Shown here piece after piece: positions 44,472 through 57,300 of a stretch of 64,000 bases of DNA. Under the pieces are notes generated by a model, which was given only the letters and a program-made list of their open reading frames with translations, did no database searches and had not been told where the DNA came from. The stretch is from Panagrolaimus kolymaensis (lineage: Eukaryota > Nematoda > Chromadorea > Rhabditida > Panagrolaimidae), in assembly GCA_028622995.1 (NCBI GenBank), contig JAJQJQ010000038.1:372001-436000 (forward strand), in the 5' to 3' direction. Every line of letters starts with the position of its first letter. Positions within the stretch are counted from its first letter, which is position 1. The position numbers and the translations under genes are program-made.

Positions 44472-46970
44472 ATGTTCATGGATTTAAAAGAAATTGATAA
44501 GCGATGTTCCCGTGGACTTAAATCAAATGCAACAAGAGATGCATGGGAAAATGAGCCATTTAGCGATAAATGCCTTCAAGTATGTGACTTGACTTGACTG
44601 ACTTGTTTATATTCCACTTTTTTTCGTAGAACAACTTTGTATAAATTAATTTTATTTTAGAATTTTTTTAATGAAATGAATACTCATTTACGTCCATTCT
44701 CTGAATGGGAATCAACTTTATATACAACGATTTATGCAATAATATCTATTTTTGCAATAGTTGGTAATGGAGTGGTAATTTTAGCTGTGATAAGAAAAAA
44801 AGATATGAGAACTAATCGAAATGTATTAATTGTTAATTTGGCTTTATCTAATTTAATGCTTGCATTAACAACTATACCATTTTTATGGTTGCCTTCAATG
44901 TCATTTGATTTTCCATATTCAAATTTTTTTTGTAAATTTGCTAATGCTTTACCCGGAAGTAATATATATTGCTCAACTTTGACCATATCGGTTATGGCAA
45001 TTGACAGGTATAATTTTTTAAATATTCTTTTTTAGTTGCAAAAATTAAATTAAATTAAATTCTGACCATTCATTCATTTTTTCTTTTAAATAAATAAATT
45101 TAAAATTTAGATATTATTCTGTCAAAAACATGAGTATTGGAACCGACAGAAAGCAATGCCTTCGAGCAATAATAGTTTCAATAATTATTTGGATTTTATC
45201 ATTCCTCCTTAGCTTTCCATTACTTGTTTATTATAATACTAGCATGCTTTATGTATTTAAAGTGAGTAATCATCAAATTATTTTTTGTGTGGAATATATT
45301 AAAAATTTAAATTAGAAGTCTATCTTTTATATTTTTGTTTTATAGGATGTGTGGGTTTATAATGAAGTGTCAAACACTACAAGTCTTAGAAGTTATGGAT
45401 GGAGACAATGTCGACTTGAGCCATCTAAAAATTTAGATGAATCCGAGGATAATGGGGGTGGATTTAATGAAAGACGAACTATTCAAGTAAGTCATCAAGA
45501 AAAAATTAAAAATTTTTAAAAAAAGAAATACAAATTCCTAAACAACAAAAAATTATCTACCGTAAACCTTTTTATTTTTTGTTTTTTAGCTTGCAATGTC
45601 ATTTCTTCAAGTATTATTTCTTTATGTTATTCCTTTAATAGTTCTTTCTATTTTTAATGTTAAATTGACAAGGTTTTTAAAATTAAATGCAAAACAAATA
45701 AACCGTGGACGCGGAACTGGATCGTTAGCTTTACGTCGTACGTCATTTGCACTTCCCATAAATGATCGTTCAGGCTCATACATCATGGCTGAACATACTT
45801 CAAAAACAAAATCCGTATGTTTATTTTGTTTTATTTATAAATATTTTTGGAGGATAAAAAAAGAAATAAAGCCAAAAATAATCTTGTAAAATATTTGTTT
45901 TTTTTTTACATTACAATTCGTAATTTTCTTTTTTTTTGTAGCCTCGTCATATTGTTGTTCAAAGTCCAAGTGTTGAACCCGCAAGCCCTGCAGAACGGGC
46001 ATCAGAAAAACGACGAAGTCGAACGACAGCGTTGCTAATTACGATGGCTATGGCATATGGGGTTCTATGGTTACCATTTACATTAGTTTCATTTTTAATT
46101 GATCTAAACATTTTGGATGCTGTAAGTTTATTGTTTTGGTTTTTTGTTTCTTTTACAAAACTTTTTAAAAATAACTTTAAAAATTTTTGAGAACAAAGAC
46201 CCGAACATTGTTCTTTGGTTTTATTATTTTATTTTTTTGCAAAAAAAAATAAAAAAAGAAAATACAAAAACCTTTTTTTCGTGCTTGACTGTGCAAGGGG
46301 TTTAAAACACGGAATATAGTAAAAAACATACATAAATCAGAATCTGAAGTTACATTTAAATTTTTTGAGATAAAAAAATAAATCTTTGATTCATAAATTA
46401 ACTTAACTTTGTTTATTATTTTTTGCATATTTATTGATACTTTTTTTTGCAACTGTAAAAGTTAAACTTGATAATCCTCTTTATTTTATTTTTTTTAAGG
46501 AAAACAATGCAGAGCTTATCGAACGAATTGACCAAGCATGTAAATTAATTTCAATTCTATCAATTTGTATAAATCCATTTTTATATGGTTTTTTAAACAC
46601 AAATTTTCGTCATGAATTTACTGATATATTTCATACATTTATGAGATGTTTGCCATTATGGGTACAAAAATTTTCTTCAACAGGAAGTTATGCTTTAATA
46701 AGGTATGCAAAAAATGTTTTCCCTTTAACAAATTATATAAGGATTTATTTTTAGTCGGGGACAAAAACGTGCAACCGGCGCACTTCGAAGAATTCAATCG
46801 TCAATTCGTACTCGACAATCTGGAGGTTCATCAGACGATAATAAACATGAGTAAGCAAAAAAAAAAGAGAAAAACATGATAGACACGGGATTATCACATA
46901 ATTTTCACACTTTTTTTTCAGGGCCTCAGGATTACATCCACCAAATACAGTTGAAACGTATACACAATAA
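44472..46970 (+). CDS. Neuropeptide Y-like (NPR) G-protein-coupled receptor
   Basis: This seven-helix rhodopsin-class receptor is of the nematode NPR/NPY-receptor type. Exons: 44472-44579, 44661-45007, 45111-45261, 45346-45486, 45590-45814, 45942-46121, 46500-46702, 46755-46850 and 46922-46970, giving 499 residues. TM1 has the conserved Asn ([11 protein letters not shown]), TM2 has the LALSNLMLA core and TM3 ends in DRYYSV (residues 151-153). Extracellular Cys in FFCKF and RQCRLEP can form the usual disulfide. TM6 ends near WLPFTL, and TM7 has [17 protein letters not shown], whose FRHEF helix 8 is typical of this group. Intracellular loop 3 is long and Ser/Arg-rich and spans two exons. The start could also be the second ATG at 44478. 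The ligand is probably an FMRFamide-like or NPF-type peptide, inferred from family only. Confidence 0.92.
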
Positions 46971-49900
46971 AAATAATAAAATAATAAAATAAAATTATTA
47001 TAATTTTATCAAAATTATTTATAATATAATAAAATAAATTATAATTTTTACACATAAACCAAAGAATCATTCAAAAAAGCAGCAACAAAAAAACAATAAC
47101 AATGAAACAATGCAAAGCACGGGAGTATGAGAAAAAAAAGTTTCAAATTGCTTGAATTACTTGCCTTTTTTTGCTTTTGTTTTGTCGTTATCGTCGTAAA
47201 CTTTGATCAAAAGCATAATAAAAAAAATAATAAAGAGACTAGAGAAATTTTATATATATTTTTTTCATTCATCATTTTTTTATTCTGTTTTTTGAAATTT
47301 TTTGTTATTGCTTGCTTTTCATTTTTTTTTGCACGAGACTCAACAACAAAAAAATCATATTATGATTTCATTGTTTTATATTTTTATCATTGTTTTATTA
47401 AACTTTTGCACATTAGTAATGATTTTTTCTTTTCTTCTTCTCTTTTTTTTCTGCACTTTGAATCACAACATTTTTTAAAAATGTTTTTGTTTCTAAGAAA
47501 ATTTTTTTTTGTCATCCCGCCATAAATATAAATATATATATAAAAAAATGATATGCTCCAACAATTTTACAATCTAATGTAATGTAATGTAATACCGGCT
47601 TTTGGAGGTTGAAGTTGAAGTTATGTATAAAAAAATAGAAATTTATAATTGTTATTTGCGTGAGTGAGCGATTTATTTCATATCTCTCTGACTATGTGTC
47701 ATTGATCCTAACATGTCCTCAAAATAAAAACTTAAAAAAGGCATAATACTTTCACTTTTTTTTGATTGAGTATTGCCTATTTTCGAAATGAGATATGTAT
47801 CCCCAATTCAAATATGTATGTCGACGATGGTCCAAAAAAGCCCTTTTTTCATTCTCATTCATCAAAAAAATTATGGGCAAAAATAAAACAAAAAATTTAT
47901 TGTGTTTTTATGTTTATTTTTTTTCTCATCTTCCTTCCTTTTTAAAATTTCAATAATAAATATCATAACTTTTTTTTAATGAGATAGGTCTCCTCTCATT
48001 TATGAGTAACATAACAGAAAAAAATGTTTTATTGTCGTCATAACTTTTTTTTGCTTTTTATTTTTCAAATAAAACACTTTTTGGTTGTTTTGGCGAGATA
48101 TATTTATTTGATGGTATTATCTCATATATTTTTTCTGAGGGCGATAAATGAGTTGTTAAAGGTTTCATTGTCCTCATCCTCTTTTATTTTTTTTTCTCGC
48201 TGGTCGTCGTATTTATTTTTTGTATGTTTCGATTTCTTTTTATTGTCGTCGTCAGAATTACAATATAATATACACTTCTTTTTTTATTTCTCTGACGACA
48301 ACATCGAAAAACGATTTATTTTATTTAATTTTTTGATAGTTGGTTGATCGAAAAAAGTGATGAGGAAATAAAATAAAATTCAATTGCATATACATACATA
48401 TTTCTAAATTCCAATATTATTATGCTTTTTTTCCGGTTAAATATATTATTTTGTTTTGAATGATGATGAATGTTTTTTTTTCTTTTTTTTTACTGGCTGC
48501 AGCTACTAAACAATTACAATGAATCATTCACTTAAAAAGTGAAGGCGTTATTATTGTTGTCGCTTGCTTTTTTTTCTAATCAAAAAGTTATATCTGTAAA
48601 TTTCACAGCTTCTTATTGATAATAATAGTACACGATAGTCAGCTATACTGAAAAAACATTAGCTGCAAGAAAAAAAGAAGATGTTTAGTCATCATTAGCA
48701 TTTGGAATATTTAAAAAAAGAAAAACAATCTTGACCATGAGAAAAAAAGAAAGAAAAAGAAAAGTGAATTCTCATTGCTCTGATTTTCTCATCTCTCATT
48801 GACTAAATAATCACTTTTTACGTTGATTTAATTTTCTTGTTTTGCTCTCGAATTAATTCTAAATTAGGATAATGCTCTCTCGAACTTTTTTTTATATTTT
48901 TCTATTGACGCTGCTTGCTTATTCACTAAATTCAAATTGGTTTTCGAGAGATCTGATGACGAAAGAAATAATAATATTCTTTTCACATCGTTTGATCTTT
49001 CATTGGTTTTTTGCACTAAACACAAAAAATTTTAAATAATAATAATAAAAAAAATTTATGTAACGAAAATCTTTTTCCATTCATCCTCGCACTAACGATA
49101 ACAATAAAAACCAAAACTTAGTTGTACTTCGTTGTTGTTCAAGCATTAAATCCCTTTCCTTGATCCTCCAAAACCCCGTCTTTTTACGTTTTATATTTTT
49201 TTTCATAACAAAAAAAATTGCAATTTCCGGTTTTGTTAGTTTCAATTTCATATTTTTATTTTTTTCAATTTTAATATGCAAAACAACATAAAAATATAAA
49301 ATAGAGTGAAAAGCGTTTCTGAGAAAAATATTTTTTTTGATCTTATCAATAAGTCATACATACATAGCTTCTATTTTTTCTTCCAAATTTTTTTAGCCTT
49401 GTGTATTTAATTTTTTTTCCATTACCTTTTTTATTACCCAGAAACTATTTTCGCGCAGTGTATTTTTCTTTTCTTTTTTTTAACCGCCGGAAGCAATTTT
49501 TTTTTGATTGACTAATAATTTTACTTTTAATTTCTCGTGGCAACAATGTATTTTATTTTTATTATCGATAGACAGAAGGTTAACGATAACTATCAATAAT
49601 ATTAATTGCGCAGTTTTAATACTTTCTTTTTTTCTTTACCCAATTTTAAACTGAAGAATAAAATTTCTTCCAAAAAGAAAGAAGTAAAGTATAAACTAAC
49701 ATAAAAGTAAAAATAATATCATAATGTAACTCTTTTGTGAACATATCTTTTAAAATAAGCATTTTTCTTTCTTCTTGCTTCCTTGAGCATACATATAATA
49801 TAGTCAGTCTCCTTTTGGACTTTGAAAACAGAAAGAATTTGGTCAGCAAAAAAAATTTCTTTCATTCTTTTTTGACAATCATCCTATCTAACTATGATAA

Positions 49901-52900
49901 TTTTGCTGCTTATTAGCTACGTATCATCATCGTCAGCTACTACGCAATTATTTTGCGTTTCAGGAATGATAAAAAAAAAGCTGATAAAATAAAAGTTAAT
50001 TCGCTTTGCACGGGATTTTTTTGTCTCCGTTGTCTGTGACTTGAATCCTTAAAAATGTTCCCATTGAAGTTAAAGTTTTTTTGGCACCTAAAAATGATTA
50101 AATACAATCCGCTTTCACTTTTCTTTCCTTTTTTTTATCATAAGTTCGTAGCCTTTGTCGGTAGTAATGATTTTTTTTTCTATGAAAAAAAAAGATTCCA
50201 TGAATTTTTGCATTTTACGCTTGTTTCTTTAAAAATTAATTCTTATCAGTCGTTAATATCCTTAAAGCATGCTAATCACTCCTAAATAGGCTTTATGCTT
50301 TAAGTTTTTTCTTTGAACTTTTAAACATTTGCGCCGCTAAACTTAACTATTTTAAGCTTCTTTTTTTTCTCTTTCACAAAAATAAACTTTAATGTTTCAA
50401 AAAAAAAATTTTTTTTATTTGAATATATTTTTTATCCATAAATTTTCTTTTCTGGTCGTCTGGTCAATATAGCATTTAGATCACGTTCCACTTTTGTATG
50501 TATATTTTCTATCTATCTCCAACCATCGCTCCTTAATTGTTTTATGTTGCAAAAAAAAAAAAGAAATAGGAGAAAATTTTTGCGTCATAGAACCGTGAGA
50601 GACTAAATTTTAACCTTCAAAAAAAGTTTGCATCAATAAAGTTTTTTTTCTTTATCTAAATTTGATGCTCAAAGGTACAAAAGTTTAGTTTTAAAGATTC
50701 AAAAAAGTAAATTTTATTTATATTTTTTTACAATCGTCTAATGAGTTTGACTTATTGACACTACACTATTAAGAATGAAACACTCTTTGATAGTAGCGAA
50801 CCATTAATCATAAATAAAATGCCTTATAACGACTCCGATGATTATTCACAAATATTTTTATCATCATCATCATAAAAATATTAAAAAATTAGAAGGGAAA
50901 AAGAGAGAAACAGAATGTGATCGAACCAAATAGAGATAGATGTTAAGTTTTTTTTTTCATCTATTGAACCCTGTTTAATAATAATAAAAAATATATTGAG
51001 CGAAAAATGTCGCTCTATTAATTTTCCTTTCATTTTTTTATTTGATTGTTAAAAATTTTTCTTTAATCAACATATATATTTTAAAAATAATAGCCATCAA
51101 CGTATAAACAAACAAAAAATTGAGTTTTGTTTTAACTTAATTTTTTAATTAATAGTTTTTTTTCTGCCTCCTTCTACATAGAGTTTTTATTATGATCGGT
51201 GTTTAATAATTTTTTTATTAAATTTTATTTCAAACATCACAAACAAAATATTTTATGGAATATTCTCGAACATTTTTGTAATTCTTGCAAATTCTAGTTC
51301 CATTGTCTCTTTGAATTTTCGTACTCCGTCATCGATCAGCATTGCAGAAGCTTATGCAAAATATTATAATTTTTTGTATATTATATCGAAACAATACTTC
51401 ACTTGTCTCTTTTTTTCATCGTCTACTACTACTTTTATACGTTGTTGCGGTTTTAAACAGAGCCGACAAAAAATATGGCCTTGTGTTGTTTGTTCATTTT
51501 TCATTTTTTTCATAATTGTCTTTTCAATTTTGGTGGTTTCAATTTAACCTTAAATTCTTAAATAATTAGACTTTAAATGTACTTTTAAGAAAAAATTTAA
51601 AGTAGCTGAAATAACAAAATTGTTTGAATTTAAGCTTTTCCTTATGATCTTCGTCTGTTTACAAGGAAAAAAGTTCTAACTTTCAACTTTGCTTTATTGT
51701 GTGATATGTTTTCTTTTTTTATTTTTTTCATTAAAAAATTGTTTTGTTTAAAAATTAGATTATGATTAAAAGCTTTAAAATGTTTTCATTCTTCTTTCAT
51801 GCTTTAAAGAAAAAATGCTGTTTTGTTTTTGTTCTTCTGCTACTTAAAGGGAAAAAAATATGTTTGAACAAAAAAAAAAAATGGAAGAAGAAAGAAATGG
51901 ATTCTTTCGACAATCACTACCAAAAAATAATTGATCACAGGACTCTTGCATTTTTCTTGTTGATAGTAAAATGGCTTTTCCCTAATTATGTTTTTCTTGG
52001 CTGAAATTGTTAAGAAAATTGGAAAGGACTTCAGCGCCCTCTTTCTATCTCCAAATTTTTTTGCAAGCATGCTTGATAGCGGCGGCGCTGATAATATTAG
52101 CATTTTTGCTTGAGACTCCCTCGACTCGCCCCTTAACAGGAAGCTTTTTTGAAAAAGAACTTTTTTTATTTCTGTCATCGTCACTGACAAAAAATACTGA
52201 ACCAAAGGGAAAAATGTATGTAATTTAAAGATAGCTGCCGACCGCCAAATTAAAAAGATGCCTCTAAAATACCTTTTTTTTAAAAGGCAAAACAAAAAAA
52301 GTTGAAATATCGCTTTCTATTTTTTAAGGTTTTGATGAAAATTTATTTCTTTATGTTTTTATGATAAAAAACACAAAAAAACCTTCCAAGACATTCATCA
52401 AGTCGTCTGTTTTCGACTTGCTATTTTGTTGTTTTACAGCTGATGCTTACTTTTTTATGAGATTGCTTTTTCCCATTTTTATTTCTTTCATCTTTTCTAA
52501 TGTCATTCCTTTAAAAAACTATCACTAAAATAAAAAACATTGTTAAAAAACGTGTTGGCTTTTGTATTTGTAACATTTTTTGAACCTATTAAACTAATAT
52601 TTGATGCCTCTTGTTCTTCTTCCTCCTAGCTGTCATTGTTTTATAAATTTATTCATGTTAGACAAAAAAAAGAGGGAGAGAATGTCAAATTGTGATAGCT
52701 ACGGAGACACTACGTTTTTTTGGTTCAAAAAGTTTTGAAAAAAATCATATCATTAATGTAAGAGGTAATGTTTATGTTTACGTACGTGAAACATCCATCC
52801 CTCGCTTTTTAGTATTTTTTCAATTGATTTTTAGAAAATACAACTTTGAAAGTTTGTTTTGCTAGAGTTCAATATTTTTTGGCCAAAAAATATGTTTTTA

Positions 52901-54325
52901 TTAGCCATTTTTTATTTGTGTTTTTGACACTTTTGTGTTATGATTAAAAAAAAAGTTTGTAAAAATATATAAATTTTAAAATGATCATAAAAAAGGCTAT
53001 AGCCCAGGCAGCAGCGCAATATTTACAGAGAGAGAGTAAAAAAGAAAAAGTAAAAAAGGCGAACAGGAGCTTCACCAACCAACAAGCTTTTTTTAGACAA
53101 AACTTCACATGGCTAAATTTTTTTTTATAAATTTTGCATTTCAATGTTTTTTTGGTTTGCTTAGATCTTTTTTTTATATTTTTGCAGTTTGTAGTATTTT
53201 CGAGGGCTACTTTTATCAACAAAAAAAGAAGGAATTTTTTTTGCATGTGGTCCAAATATTTAGGTACATTAGGTACAATTACACATGTCAACGACCAATT
53301 ATAGTTTCTTTTTTGATTTTTTCATTTATTGCTACAGATCTAATTAACGTGTCTTGGTGATATGATAAAAAATATTTCAACCTTTTCTTTCTTTTTTCTT
53401 TTTTTTGTTGTCTCCTCATTCTTTCATTACGTTGTCTCTCTCTCATCTTGTTAAAATAAAGAAATATTTGTTCTGATAATGAGGCTGAAGTGTTGATGAT
53501 ATCCGGGGTAATTAATGATAACCAATTTTTTTTTGTTTTGTTCAAAACCACGAAGGAAAAAATTAAGAAAAAAATTAGAAGAAGCACAGACACAAAAACT
53601 AACTCCAAAATTTTTCATTTAGAGACGAGCGAATTTCAAATATTTAAAAACCATATGTTTTTTGAAGGAAATAAATGACTCACTTCCCTTTTTTTAAAAC
53701 CTTTTGTCATATTTTAACTGTTTACTTTGCGCAAGAAAAAGAAGAAGAAAAAAGAGAGATTTTTTTTTATAGTTGTTGTAATTAAGAACGAACAACTCAA
53801 GTTAAGTTTATTCATTCATTTATTATCGATCAGTTAAACTCTATTTATTTATTTTTATTTTTTTACGTGTTTTGTCGTCCTTGTCCCCCACCTCTTTACG
53901 ATGTCTCTTTTATTTCTTCTCTCGTCTCATAATCATCATCCACGAACGATAATGATCGATTCCATAATCCCCTTTTGTTGTTTAAATTTACAAATAATTT
54001 TAATTCGGTGTTGTTTTTCATCTCATAAAAATACGATCATCTTTTTATTTTCTTTTTCATTTTTATTCGTTTATTTATTTCCAAAAATTTTTTAATTTGT
54101 ATTTTTATTGTTTTTTGTTTTGTTTTTAAAACAACAATTTTTTGTTGGCGTGACTCCAATTTTTTTAATTAGTCGTTTAAAAGCAACTACAACATACATG
54201 TTTTTGAAACACTTGATATTCATCGTTTTTTTTTTGAGATCATAATCTCAAAAAGTCAAGATAAAAAAAATGAAAGAGAAACTAAAAGAAAATAACGTTT
54301 TTTTAAAATACTCACTTATTTACAG
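46971..54325. other. Long intergenic or 5' intronic region
   Basis: About 7.4 kb between the NPY-like receptor and the first visible nuclear-receptor exon. It is T-rich throughout and has no supported gene. Frames such as 47127-47525, 48024-48347, 51311-51547 and 53288-53608 are low-complexity Phe/Lys-rich. A small GC-richer patch at 52030-52150 has no readable function. Some of this may be the first intron and promoter of the nuclear receptor, because its exon at 54326 starts with an acceptor and not with an ATG. Confidence 0.45.
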
Positions 54326-57300
54326 ACACAACAGCCAAACTGACGCGCACATTTTATTTGGTTCCGGCGGCCTCGTCGTCGCACCAGCCGCGCGTGGTTC
54401 GTCGAATGCAATTACCCTTACAAACTCAGCAACAAACACTGCAGCAACAGCAACTTTCCTCCCAACAACAACAAAATAATCCTTCAACTCTAATTCAAAA
54501 TACTTCCACGAGCTCCTCTCAAATAAAACAACAACCTTCAATAATACATCAATCATCTCAACCACCATCAACTCCATCAACAACTTCGACCACGCCAATA
54601 GGAAATGGTTCTTCAGAACAAGTTTTTTATTATTCACCTTATTCAGCAGCTCATGATAGTTCGCCCCAATCTTTACCCGAGGATCAATTAGATTCTCAAT
54701 TAGGTGAATATGAAGAATATTGGGATGATAAAATGGAATATTCAGAAGATAACAGTTTACATGGAACCGTTTTAGCTGATTATGATATTGATGAAGAGCA
54801 ACATCATATTCCACAGCAGCGGGGAGGACGAGGGCAGCATCAACAACAAATTACCGTTGTTCAGCCACTTCAACATCACATAGTAGAAAATCATGCTAAA
54901 TATTATAAAGTTGGAAGGTTAGTTGTTGTTTTGATATTTTTATTTCACCTAAAAAATTTAATATTTTGAATTTGAGTTTTTTATCTGAAAAGGTGTATCA
55001 TAATTTTATTTCTGCTTTCACTTCTTTTTTTTTCTATGTATTTTTAAAACAGGTTTTTATTTGGTTTGTTGTTACTAGGGTTGTCGAATTTCCCGGAAAT
55101 TTCCCGCTTGCGTGCAAAATTTCCCGGGAAATTTCCCGGGAAATGCGGGAAATTTCAGCATAACTTTTTATTGATGACTTATTTTTATGTATTTTTTTTT
55201 GGCATTACATAGAAAAAGCATGGTGAATTCATATTTTCTTTACAAATTTGTAAAAAAACCAAAATTAATTTGAATTATGTCCAAATGCCCTGAGGCATTT
55301 CCCGGGAAATTCCCGGGAAATCGACAACCCTAGTTGTTACTTCTTTTGTTAATCAGTTAATTCCTTCTTAAAAAGGGAAGAAAAAGAAAGTTACATATTA
55401 ATGGGTATTAGTATCATTGATAGAAAGATTGAAAGAGCAAAAGTCGAATGTGGTCAAGCTATTTTTATTTTTTTGAAGAAAATTAGACGAAATATACAAT
55501 TACTTAATTCTCATTATATTTATTTTATTTTTTTACAATTTATTTGAATCACACGCCCATAGTTTAAAAAAAAGTAGAGTCACAAACATTCGCAAAAAAA
55601 TAAAAATAAATCAATCGATTGGATTTTTTTTGTTGTTGGTGTATTGCTGAACTGCAGTGATATAGACCCGCGTGAAAAAAAAGAAGGCAATTGACCATAA
55701 CAATAAATCATTTTTTATTTTGGTATTTTTTCTCATTTTCGAGTCTAACTATTTTTTTGTTTTTGCTTGAGGCTCCTTTTTGTCTCATTTTGAAAGATTG
55801 TTTCAAATTCATTAATTTTTGTTTTTTTGGCTTCTAATTATTATATTTTTTTGTTTTGTTTCGTTCTTCTTTTTTCCCAAAGCTAATTTATCGTTTTTTA
55901 TTTGTTCCAATTTAAATTAATGCTATTCTAAAAAATTATTTTATGTCTTTTCTTATCTCAATCAAAACTTTTATTAGACTAATTTTTTATTTGATGACTT
56001 TTCCAATCAATCAATAAAAAATATTACTACATACAAAAAAAAATTAAGGGTTAATTTAAACTTCTTTTTTTTGTAGAATGTCTAATGGCGGAGGATCTGC
56101 CACGACCACAACTTCCGCATCATTTACAATTCGAGAGCGACCAAGTAATTCTCAAAGTACCTCAGCCGCTGCTTCCACAAATGGTGAAGCCACTTGTGCT
56201 GTTTGTGGTGATGGTTGTGCTAAATTACATTATGGAGTGTTAGCATGTTACGGTAAGCCACTGAAAATGTTTTGCAATCAAAATTATTTTTCCATTTTAT
56301 TTTTTTTAGGGTGTAAAGGCTTTTTTCGTAGAACCCTTACCGGGAAGTATCGTTATGTTTGTCGATTTGGAAATAATTGTGTTGTTGATAAATGTATGTC
56401 TCATTTATTTTTGACACCCATCAAACCACAATTTTATTATTTTTTTGTATTTTAGTCCAGCGTAATAGTTGTCGATATTGTCGATTTAATCGTTGCTTGG
56501 AAGTTGGAATGGACCCAAAAGCAGTTCGGCCAGATCGTGATTTAACAGGAAAACAAAAAGTTCCAAGAATTAGAAAGCGAGCAATTGATGATGAATTAAT
56601 CAATCATATGGTAAAATAAAAAAACATAGTTTTGAGAAGCAAATAATTAATTTTTTTGTCTCTTTTTTAGATGAGACTTCAAGGTGATGATTGGTCAAGA
56701 AAAATTCCAGTTGATGCAAAAGTATTATTAATGCAACTATTAAATATTGAATCCAAAGTATCTAAAGGCGATCAAAGCAATTCGATGGTTGGAGGCGAAA
56801 AATTTGTTAGTAATAAAAATATCTCTCTTCGAGAATTATTTGAACAAAAACCTAATTTGGGTGCACGAAGAACAGAGGTAACTAAAAAATTTCTATAAAA
56901 AAAAAGATGATTTTTGGTTATTTTTTTAGATGCGTTATGAACCATATAGGATGGCTCGATCAGAAGAACTTTCAAAGATAGCTCATCGAGGGGCTATTGC
57001 AGCTGTGGATTGGGTGGATAGTTTAGCCGAAATAGGAGATTTTGCTGATACTGAAGATAAAATAGCCCTTGTTAAAGCATGCTATGCGCCATTAACCATA
57101 TTCAACTTTTCTGCTAGGACGGCTCAAAACACTAAAAATCCTGATATTCTTTGTCTTTGTTCATATTCATATGTGCCAAGAAAATTACCTCCAGAATTTA
57201 ATGGAACTAAGTAAGCTTAAAATTTGAATCAAAAACTAAACTAACAAGGGACCTACCAGACATGTAACTTCGTGTCGAAGAACGTTCCTCTATTAAATGA

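Noticed and set aside
47127..47525. 132-codon + frame after the receptor gene
   Set aside because: Nearly all Phe, Lys, Cys and Ile from T-rich DNA; no domain.
51311..51547. Frame with a possible transmembrane end
   Set aside because: Begins at TTG, has no splice partners and no similarity pattern I recognise.
52020..52150. GC-richer patch as a possible RNA gene or exon
   Set aside because: No stable hairpin of known type and no spliceable open frame could be supported by eye.
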